A DNA stretch of 9,767 nucleotides from assembly GCA_020696885.1 (NCBI GenBank), contig JAJFMS010000052.1:1-9767 (forward strand). Direction: 5' to 3'. This DNA comes from Armatimonadota bacterium (GTDB lineage Bacteria; Armatimonadota; SYMT01). Each line of letters opens with the position of its first letter. Within the stretch, counting starts at the first letter, position 1. The notes below the pieces were generated by a model that ran no database searches, was not told where the DNA came from, and saw only the letters and a program-made list of their open reading frames with translations. Of this stretch, positions 5,001 to 9,767 are shown one piece after another. The position numbers were made by a program, and so were the translations under genes.

Positions 5001-7964
5001 GTGCTCGTACGCTTCCAGCGCCCCGGTGCGGACCCGGGCCAGCAGCTCCGCGAAGGTGGGGTCGCCCGCCAGGTCCACGCGAAGCGCCAGGTTGTTCAAG
5101 AAGAAACCGATGAGGCTCTGCGTCTCCGGCTGGCGGCGATCCGCGATCGGCGCGCCGATCACCAGGTCCTCGGTGCCGGCCCAGCGACCGAGCACCAGCG
5201 CAAAGGCGGCCAGAAGCACCATAAACGGCGTGGTCTGGGTGCTCGCCGCGAGTGTCCGCAGGCCGCGGGCCGCCGCCCCGTCCAGCGCCACGGTGCACTC
5301 GTCTCCCTCCTCGTCGGGGCCGAGGGAGCGGGGCCGATCCACCTGGAGCTCCAGCGGCGGCGGTGGACCGGCGAGTCGCGACTTCCAGTAGGCGATCTGC
5401 GATGCGCCGGAGCGCGCCGATTCCTGCTGCCACGCCGCGAAGTCCGCGTACTGGATTGGAAGCTCCGGCAGGCCCGGCGGAGCCCCGGAGGCGAGGGCCG
5501 CATAGGCGGTGCCGATCTCGCGCGAGAGCACCGCGGTCGACCAGGCGTCCGTGGCGATGTGATGCGTCACGTAGGTGAGGACGTGCTCGGTGGGCGAGAG
5601 GCGGTACACCGCTGCACGAAGCACCGGGCCACGCGCCAGGTCAAACGGGCGACGGGCTTCCTCGGCGAGGAGCGCGGCCAGGCGGACTTCCGGTTCCGGG
5701 ACCTCTTGTAGGTCCACCACCGGGAGCTCCACCGGCTGCGGCGGCTCCACCACCGCCACCAGCGCCTCCCCGTCCAGGCGATAGGTGGTGCGCAGGGCCA
5801 GGTGCCGCGCGCTCAGATAGCTGAAGGAGTCTCGCAGGGCTCCGAGATCGAGCTGGCCCCGCAGCCGGTAGGTCTTGGGGGCGTTGTAGGCGGTGCCGAG
5901 CGGCTCCAGGCTCTGGAGGAACCAGAGGCGCTGCTGACCGTAGGAGGGGGTGTACCGTCCCGTGTCCGCCGCCCGCGAGATCCGGCCGTTCACCGACCCG
6001 GCTTCTCCCCCGTGCAGCGCCTCGGCGTCGATCCGTGCCGCCAGCCGGCGGACAGTGGGCACCTCAAGCAGCGTTCGAACCGGCAGATCGACGCCGAACC
6101 ACTGGCCGACCCGCGAGATCACCTGGCTGGCCAGCAGGGAGTCCCCGCCAAGCTCCAGGAAGTCGTCTTCCACCCCCACCTGCTCCAGGCGCAGCACGCG
6201 CGACCACAGCTCCGCGAGCCGCGTCTCCGTGCTGGTGACCGGAGGCGCCGGGGCGCCGAGGAATCCGGCGCGGGTGCGGGGCGGCGCCGGCAGCGCGCGG
6301 CGGTCGACCTTCCCACTGCTCAACATCGGCAGCGTGTCGAGCGCCACGAAGGCCGAGGGGATCAAGTGGCTGGCGAGCCGGCCCTGGAGGAACCCCCGCA
6401 GCGCGGCCGGATCCACGGCGCATCCCGCGGAAGGCACCACGTACGCCACGAGCCGTTTGCCGGCAGCCCCGTCGTCCCAGGCGTGGGCGAGAGCGGCCGA
6501 AACTGCCTCGTGGCTCTGGAGCACCGCCTCCACTTCAGCGGTGTCCACCAGCAACCCGCGGATCTTTACCTGAAAGTCGCAACGGCCCAGGTGCTCCAGC
6601 GCGCCGTCCGCGCGGTAGACCCCCAGGTCCCGACTGCGATACCCGCGCCCCCCTGCCGCCACCGACCCGAACGCCTGGGCCGTAAGGTCCGGGCTGCCCC
6701 AGTATCCCACGGCCAGGCTGGGGGACCGGGCCGCGATGACGCCCGGCTCCCCGGCGGGCGCGACGCTGCCCTCCTGCTCGTCGAGGAGGAAGAGGTCGAC
6801 CCCGGCCAGTGGAAACCCGATCGGGACCCGGATCCCTTCCAGCGGGGTCGCTGCATCGATCACGTAGGCGCAGAGCGTGCCGGTCTCGGTGGACGAAAGC
6901 GCGTTCAGCAGGACGCAGCCGCCTTCGAGGTATGTCCGGAAGCGCCGGACGTCGTCCGGGTGGATGAGGTCGCTCCCCAACCGAACCAGCCGCAGGTGCG
7001 GAAGCGGCTCCACCTCGGCAATGATATCCAACAGGCCCCGGAAGAGCGGCGCCGGACAGCTCAGGCAGGTGATCTCGTGCTCCGCCACCCACCGGGCGAA
7101 GCGCGGCACGCCTTCGCTGCGGATGTCGAACGGGTGGACCGCCGCCCCGACCAACAGCGGGAGCAGCAGCTCCTTCACCGAGCGGCCAGTGCCCCAGCTC
7201 ACGAGGCTGCAGCGATCGAGCGGCGTGTTCTGCTGGAGGATCACCTTCTGCCGCACGTCGTGCAGCAGGCTCCGGTGGGTGTGCATCACCCCCTTGGGGC
7301 GGCCGGTGGACCCGGAAGTGAACACGATGTAGGAGAGCGAGCCCGGATCCACCTGCAGCCCGGGATCGGTGTCCGGTAGGTCCGCCCCCAGCGCGTCCAC
7401 CGGCAGCACGACGCACCCCTCGGGAACAAGACCCTTCGCTTGGTCACTGAATTCGGCGGTGGTGAGCAGCGCGCGCGCACCCACGGTGGCGAGGATCCCA
7501 CTGGTGCGGGCGTCCGGATCCCGGGGATGCAGCGGTACGAGGGTCTTCCCCGCCTTCAGCACGGCAAGATACGCCGTGATCGCCGCGGCGCCGGGGGCCA
7601 TCAGCACCCCGACCGGCTCGGCGGCTTCCGCCGGATCCGCGGCCAGGGCCGGCGGGTCAGGGGCCGGCACCAGCCGCAGCAGCGCGTGGGCCATCCGGTT
7701 TGCAAGCGCGTTCAGCTCGACGTACGTCAGCTCGCCCGCGGCGTCTCCTACGGCCACCCTCGCGGGGTGCAGCCCCACCTGCAGCTCGAACCGGGAGGCG
7801 AGCGATTGCTCCGTCTGCGCCAGTGAAAAGTCAACGTAGCCGTCCGGGGTCGGCACCCGCTCCGGATGTCCGGTGGGTGCGCCGGAGGTCGAGGCTGCGC
7901 GCCTTACGACCGACCGCTCCCGGCTAGCGGGCTCCGGTTCGGGCTCCACCGCCGAGCCGGTCAT
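2013..7964 (-). CDS. Two-module non-ribosomal peptide synthetase, A-T-C-A-T-TE
   Basis: A 1983-residue cytoplasmic assembly-line enzyme. Domains: A1 (about 56-560), with FTSGSTGRPKG at 215-225 and Lys552 in SGKVDR; T1, LGGDSL, phosphopantetheine Ser609; C (about 668-1105), with HHIATDAW (His802, Asp806), YADFAAWQ, HQDVPFERLVEE and DRHPLFDVM; A2 (about 1118-1622), with FTSGSTGTPK, LYGPTE, YRTGDIG and Lys1616; T2, LGGHSL, Ser1673; TE (about 1725-1975), with GLSFG (Ser1803), Asp1830 and His1957. All catalytic residues of C, T and TE are present. There is no E, MT, KR or second C domain. A1 is odd: Gly260 replaces the Asp that binds the alpha-amino group (A2 keeps it, Asp1320), YGPTE is replaced by LSSTE, and RTGDL by RSRDL. 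A1 may therefore load a non-amino acid. The ATG at 7964 overlaps the upstream TGA in ATGA. An in-frame TTG at 7994 would add ten residues but lies inside the upstream gene and is less likely. Substrates are not assignable with confidence. Confidence 0.97.
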   Translation of the reverse strand: MTGSAVEPEPEPASRERSVVRRAASTSGAPTGHPERVPTPDGYVDFSLAQTEQSLASRFELQVGLHPARVAVGDAAGELTYVELNALANRMAHALLRLVPAPDPPALAADPAEAAEPVGVLMAPGAAAITAYLAVLKAGKTLVPLHPRDPDARTSGILATVGARALLTTAEFSDQAKGLVPEGCVVLPVDALGADLPDTDPGLQVDPGSLSYIVFTSGSTGRPKGVMHTHRSLLHDVRQKVILQQNTPLDRCSLVSWGTGRSVKELLLPLLVGAAVHPFDIRSEGVPRFARWVAEHEITCLSCPAPLFRGLLDIIAEVEPLPHLRLVRLGSDLIHPDDVRRFRTYLEGGCVLLNALSSTETGTLCAYVIDAATPLEGIRVPIGFPLAGVDLFLLDEQEGSVAPAGEPGVIAARSPSLAVGYWGSPDLTAQAFGSVAAGGRGYRSRDLGVYRADGALEHLGRCDFQVKIRGLLVDTAEVEAVLQSHEAVSAALAHAWDDGAAGKRLVAYVVPSAGCAVDPAALRGFLQGRLASHLIPSAFVALDTLPMLSSGKVDRRALPAPPRTRAGFLGAPAPPVTSTETRLAELWSRVLRLEQVGVEDDFLELGGDSLLASQVISRVGQWFGVDLPVRTLLEVPTVRRLAARIDAEALHGGEAGSVNGRISRAADTGRYTPSYGQQRLWFLQSLEPLGTAYNAPKTYRLRGQLDLGALRDSFSYLSARHLALRTTYRLDGEALVAVVEPPQPVELPVVDLQEVPEPEVRLAALLAEEARRPFDLARGPVLRAAVYRLSPTEHVLTYVTHHIATDAWSTAVLSREIGTAYAALASGAPPGLPELPIQYADFAAWQQESARSGASQIAYWKSRLAGPPPPLELQVDRPRSLGPDEEGDECTVALDGAAARGLRTLAASTQTTPFMVLLAAFALVLGRWAGTEDLVIGAPIADRRQPETQSLIGFFLNNLALRVDLAGDPTFAELLARVRTGALEAYEHQDVPFERLVEELQPPRHPDRHPLFDVMLNFYNAASSELQLGGLEVEQLRDEALRVKLDLLLYARYRGEELRLRLVFRKALFAAERMELLLQQLRGVLEQAVRDPAVRLSELTLVTPATAPLLADPSLPLPTPEYEQVAAAFQRVVASSPGAPALRQGDRTWSYDELRSATDAVTAALASVGDGEVVAVSGAPSFGLVTAVLGVFGSRGALLLLDPSLPPARQALMLRKSGARFVVQVGSMATLPELPAGCRTLQVAPGSGMLRSGGGAGEVPVSPRDPDGAAYVFFTSGSTGTPKAVLGRRRGLAHFLHWQRETFRVGPGDRVAQLTGLSFDVILRELLLPLTSGATLCLPEPADLETADRLFSWMSREQVTLLHAVPSRVRSWLTTLDGAYSLDALRCLFLAGEPLTAELVRAWRERFPGFAAGGEVINLYGPTETTLAKCWYRVPAAPGAGIQPVGWTLPQTQALILQGHRRCGVCEPGEIVLRTPFRSLGYLHPEPDDAARFTPNPFRTDPNDLLYRTGDIGYVRTDGSLAILGRLDGQLKVRGVRIEPGEIEGALRGLAGVKDAAVTAFGTEAERSLVAYFVSASSPPPTAAELRTALQRVLPPHLQPSAFVPLDRLPLTPSGKLDRRALPDPTTLLHSAAEAYVPPADELELRLARIFQQVLRVPRVGLHDGFFELGGHSLLAVHLVARIQRELGEVVPLAFVFRAPTVALLAEQLRSGGWRAEWTSLVPIQPAGARPPLFAVHGIGGGVLCYRALSRYLGEDQPFYGLQATTLGGGDREFDTIEEMATHYLRELRSVQPEGPYQLAGLSFGGHVALEMAQQLLAAGEQVALLALFDSTAPGYPTFPSPARRFLAHARNLAALPLGGKLKYLRVRARAGADRLRRLVLLRHYRKRKQAAVEQALQDIGIAHIDATRSYQRKEYAGRITLFRALVQPVGCIPEPTNGWSRLALGGVEVIEVPGEHASVVEEPHVRVLAARLGERLGRVSDR
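7961..7964 (-). promoter_or_regulatory. ATGA translational-coupling junction (dehydrogenase stop / NRPS start)
   Basis: The minus strand reads ATGA: the ATG (7964-7962) opens the NRPS and the TGA (7963-7961) closes the dehydrogenase. No good Shine-Dalgarno sequence lies immediately before this ATG, so initiation probably depends on ribosomes finishing the dehydrogenase. This ties the two products in one operon. Confidence 0.8.
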
Positions 7965-9133
7965 GCCGCGGGAGCAGTAGTGCCGCGCGCGCAAACCGCG
8001 TCCGCGATCCGCGCGGCCATTTCACGGGTCCCTACCACCTGGCAGCCAGCCTCGGTCACGTCTTGGGTGCGGATCCCGCTGCGCCACACGTCCGCAATGG
8101 CGGCTTCGATGAGGTCCGCTTCCCGGGTCAACCCGAAGCTCTCGTGGAGCAACATGCAGACGGACAGGATCTGCCCCACCGGGTTGGCGCGGTCCGTGCC
8201 GGCGAAGTCGTGCGCCGCGCCGTGGTTGGTCTGGTACACCGCCGCCCCGGACGGCGAGTAGCTGGCGCCGTAGCACAGCCCGCGGGAGCGCAGCAGGAGC
8301 CCGCCCACGTCCGACATCACGTCGCCGAACAGGTTGGGGGTGGCCACCACGTCGAAGCGCCGCGGCTCCTGGATGACGTGGAACGCCGCGTAGTCGATCT
8401 CGAGCTCGCGCAGGCCGATTCCGAAGCGCCCGGTCACTTCCCGCGCGCAGTCGCTCCAGAGCGCGCTCACCGTGGGCACGCCGCTCGGCTTCACCACCAC
8501 GGTCAGCTCGCCGCGGCGCTCCCGGGCAATCGCCGCCGCCACCTCGAGGAGCCGCTCTACTCGCTCGTACGAGTAGCTGAAGGTGTGCCGCGCCACCCGC
8601 CCACCAGCAGCGCATGAGCTTTCGTCCCCGGTGCCCTGGTAGATCCCCTCGGAGTTCTCGCGGATCACCAGAATGTCCACCTCTTGCGTGTGCGCCGCCT
8701 TGAGCGCCCCGGCCCCGCTGAGCTCCGGGGAGGGAAGGAGCGGGCTGATCTTACAATACAGGTCGAACCGGCGGCGCATGTCGTACACGAACCGGCCGCC
8801 GCCGGCGCCGGCCAGGACCGCGCCCCCTGCCGCGAACACCTGGTCACAGAAATCGCACACCGGCTCGCTCAGGGCTTCACCGCCTTCCCGCACCGCATCC
8901 AGTCCGATCGGGCCGCCCATCCGCAGCTCGAAGCTCAGGCCGTCACTCACGCTTTCCAGCGCCTTCAGCACGGTAAGGGCCGCGCTGACCACCTCCGGGC
9001 CGATCCCCTCCCCGGGAAGCACGCCGATGACGTGGGATCCCTCGCTGCGTGAAGGGAACGCCGGTTCCGTAACGGCATACCGGCCCCATCGAGGCGAAGT
9101 CGAGTTAGGAGCGGTAACGACAGCCGGGGGCAA
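7961..9133 (-). CDS. Isocitrate/isopropylmalate-family dehydrogenase (NAD-dependent, beta-decarboxylating)
   Basis: The family oxidises and decarboxylates 2-hydroxy acids such as isocitrate, 3-isopropylmalate, homoisocitrate and tartrate to 2-oxo acids, using a divalent metal and NAD(P). With the TTG start the protein has 390 residues. Visible motifs: GVLPGEGIGPEVV (about 38-50), MRRRFDLY (119-126), IRENSEGIYQG (157-167), Lys215 in VVKPSG, Asp247 and the metal-binding NLFGDVMSD (Asp271, Asp275), and the cofactor loop HGAAHDFAGTDRANP (304-318), whose Asp309 favours NAD. RENSEG resembles isocitrate, homoisocitrate or tartrate dehydrogenases more than LeuB (RELTGG). By manual alignment the second substrate Arg (the R of NLRP in LeuB) is Ser130, so the substrate probably differs. 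The TTG at 9133 is chosen because AGAGGAG precedes it by seven bases; the frame stays open to a GTG at 9244, but that extension shows no conserved sequence. It is coupled to the NRPS by ATGA. Confidence 0.92.
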   Translation of the reverse strand: MPPAVVTAPNSTSPRWGRYAVTEPAFPSRSEGSHVIGVLPGEGIGPEVVSAALTVLKALESVSDGLSFELRMGGPIGLDAVREGGEALSEPVCDFCDQVFAAGGAVLAGAGGGRFVYDMRRRFDLYCKISPLLPSPELSGAGALKAAHTQEVDILVIRENSEGIYQGTGDESSCAAGGRVARHTFSYSYERVERLLEVAAAIARERRGELTVVVKPSGVPTVSALWSDCAREVTGRFGIGLRELEIDYAAFHVIQEPRRFDVVATPNLFGDVMSDVGGLLLRSRGLCYGASYSPSGAAVYQTNHGAAHDFAGTDRANPVGQILSVCMLLHESFGLTREADLIEAAIADVWRSGIRTQDVTEAGCQVVGTREMAARIADAVCARGTTAPAA

Positions 9134-9140
9134 GGTGGAA

Positions 9141-9147
9141 CTCCTCT
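9141..9147 (-). promoter_or_regulatory. Ribosome binding site that sets the TTG start of the dehydrogenase
   Basis: Minus-strand AGAGGAG is followed by seven bases and then TTG at 9133-9131. No ATG occurs in frame between here and the first conserved motif, and the upstream in-frame GTG codons (9160, 9244) lack a comparable site. This supports the non-ATG start. Confidence 0.65.
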
Positions 9148-9252
9148 CAAGGTCCGGCACTGCCGGGGCGAGCTGGGAATGGGTGAAGACGAGGCCGCTA
9201 CGGGACCTCCGGACGGACGGAGGCAAGCTAGCAGCCCATTGCACCGGAAGGT

Positions 9253-9281
9253 TCTATACGCGAGCGCTCGATCCCTCTTAA
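9253..9281 (-). promoter_or_regulatory. Candidate promoter of the dehydrogenase-NRPS operon
   Basis: On the minus strand TTAAGA (9281-9276), a 17-base spacer and TATAGA (9258-9253) each match the sigma-70-type consensus at four of six positions. Transcription would start near 9246, giving a leader of about 110 bases before the TTG. A perfect TTGACA also occurs on this strand at 9356-9351, but nothing resembling a -10 lies 16-18 bases after it. High-GC phyla often depart from this consensus. Confidence 0.35.
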
Positions 9282-9299
9282 GGAGGCGTTTAGAAGTAC

Positions 9300-9330
9300 C
9301 GGACCGGGGTCAGTCCAGCACCCCGGTCCG
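9300..9330. repeat. Perfect 10-base inverted repeat (possible operator)
   Basis: cggaccgggg (9300-9309) pairs exactly with ccccggtccg (9321-9330) around an 11-base loop. It is not followed by a T-run on either strand, which argues against a simple intrinsic terminator. It lies about 20 bases upstream of the candidate operon promoter, where a regulator could bind. A folded RNA element, or the end of an unrelated transcript, is also possible. Confidence 0.55.
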
Positions 9331-9567
9331 AACCCGCCCTATCCGCGGGTTGTCAAAGTAGTGGCCTGTCCGGGCAGGCCGGGAACCTCGGTTGGACCGA
9401 CGACCGAGCCGACGAGCCGCTCCCGGTTACCCACCCGAGGAGAGCAAGCGAGCATTGATGGCGAACGGCGGGGCGACGCTGCGGTCTCCGAGTCGGGGCC
9501 CGATGCATTCGGTTGACCGCCGCGTTCGTGCGTGTCTTGCGTTTCAAGATGCGGTGGGATGGTCTCG

Positions 9568-9767
9568 ATGTGGCGAATTGAGCTGTTTGGCGGCGTTCGG
9601 GTGCTTCGCGGTGGCAAGGAGACGGAGCGGTGCGCCAACCAGAAGGCGGTGGCGCTCCTCGGGTACCTGGCCTACCACCGCCGGCCCCAGCAGCGCGACG
9701 TGCTGATCGAGCTCTTCTGGCCGGACGACGATCTCTCCGGGGCGCGCCACAAGCTCAGCATGGCGCT
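9568..9767 (+). CDS. AfsR/SARP-type (BTAD-family) transcriptional regulator, N-terminus only
   Basis: Sixty-six codons are visible before the right edge. MWRIELFGGVRVLRGG is the first beta hairpin, followed by CANQKAVALLGYLAYH, DVLIELFWPDD and ARHKLSMAL. This is the order of the OmpR/PhoB-like winged-helix domain that opens SARP/BTAD regulators, in which the 'LxxLWP...ARxxLxxxL' region is the DNA-recognition end. The bacterial transcriptional-activation domain, and often an ATPase plus TPR repeats, should follow outside the window. Such proteins commonly activate neighbouring specialised-metabolite operons. The ATG at 9568 is chosen because GGTGG (9553-9557) sits ten bases upstream and the fold begins right after it; an in-frame ATG at 9559 would add three residues but has no spaced Shine-Dalgarno. 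It is divergent from the dehydrogenase-NRPS operon. Confidence 0.88.
   Translation, partial: MWRIELFGGVRVLRGGKETERCANQKAVALLGYLAYHRRPQQRDVLIELFWPDDDLSGARHKLSMA

Larger units (their letters stand above)
9134..9567. promoter_or_regulatory. Divergent intergenic control region
   Basis: This 434-bp region lies between the divergently transcribed dehydrogenase and SARP-type genes, so both promoters should be here. It contains a perfect 10-base stem at 9300-9330, further inverted repeats at 9331-9351 (aacccgc/gcgggtt) and 9363-9380 (ggcctg/caggcc), a direct repeat CCGACGA at 9397-9403 and 9409-9415, and the promoter candidates listed separately. Open frames across it (for example plus-strand 9392-9706) overlap the regulator in another frame and show no domain. 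Confidence 0.6.

Noticed and set aside
5802..7379. 525-codon plus-strand open frame opposite the NRPS
   Set aside because: It lies entirely within the NRPS A1, T1 and early C coding region and translates to low-complexity Arg/Pro/Gln sequence. The minus-strand frame carries every NRPS motif.
7965..7994. NRPS start at the TTG at 7994
   Set aside because: It would overlap the dehydrogenase by 34 bases without a good Shine-Dalgarno, while an ATG at 7964 forms a textbook ATGA junction.
7961..9133. Naming the dehydrogenase leuB
   Set aside because: The motif is RENSEG rather than RELTGG, one substrate Arg is replaced, and no leuA, leuC or leuD gene is adjacent.
9131..9244. GTG start at 9244 for the dehydrogenase (427 residues)
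   Set aside because: The extra 37 residues have no conserved sequence, and the TTG at 9133 has a clear AGAGGAG site. It is not fully excluded.
9300..9330. Intrinsic terminator
   Set aside because: The stem is strong and GC-rich, but no T-run follows on either strand, and it sits between two divergent gene starts.
9392..9706. Plus-strand open frame of 104 codons across the control region
   Set aside because: It overlaps the SARP-type regulator in another frame, and its translation is Arg/Ser/Pro-rich without any domain.

Overview
This is a high-GC bacterial window carrying the right-hand part of a small, compact non-ribosomal peptide synthetase (NRPS) locus. The GC-rich codon use, the AfsR/SARP-type regulator, the two-module NRPS and the 'gtcattgcgag...gcaatgac'-type intergenic palindrome suggest a soil- or sediment-type high-GC bacterium. 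Gemmatimonadota/Longimicrobia, Chloroflexota or an actinobacterium-like lineage all fit; the phylum cannot be fixed from the sequence alone.

Layout, left to right. (1) 1-932, minus strand: the N-terminal two thirds of an MFS_3/EntS-like efflux transporter, cut by the window edge. (2) 933-1398: a 466-bp non-coding stretch with a degenerate G/T-rich repeat tract and a 164-bp REP-like nested palindrome. (3) 1399-1932, minus: a small secreted protein of unknown function, probably a lipocalin-like beta barrel. (4) 2013-7964, minus: one 1983-residue NRPS with domain order A1-T1-C-A2-T2-TE. (5) 7961-9133, minus: a beta-decarboxylating dehydrogenase of the isocitrate/isopropylmalate family. Its TGA stop overlaps the NRPS ATG in an ATGA junction, so the two are translationally coupled. 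(6) 9134-9567: a divergent control region rich in inverted repeats. (7) 9568-9767, plus: the first 66 codons of an AfsR/SARP/BTAD-type regulator, cut by the window edge.

How the parts may work together (inference). The divergent regulator probably controls the dehydrogenase-NRPS operon. A1 lacks the Asp that grips the alpha-amino group of an amino acid; the aligned residue is Gly. Because A1 sits in the starter position, it only has to donate an acyl group, so it may load a non-amino acid. The coupled dehydrogenase makes 2-oxo acids as a family, and its substrate pocket is altered relative to LeuB. It could therefore supply that starter as a 2-oxo (or derived 2-hydroxy) acid. A2 keeps the Asp and should add one alpha-amino acid, after which the thioesterase releases a very small acyl-amino-acid product. 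The MFS protein could export it, but the repeat-filled gap and the intervening secreted-protein gene leave that link open.
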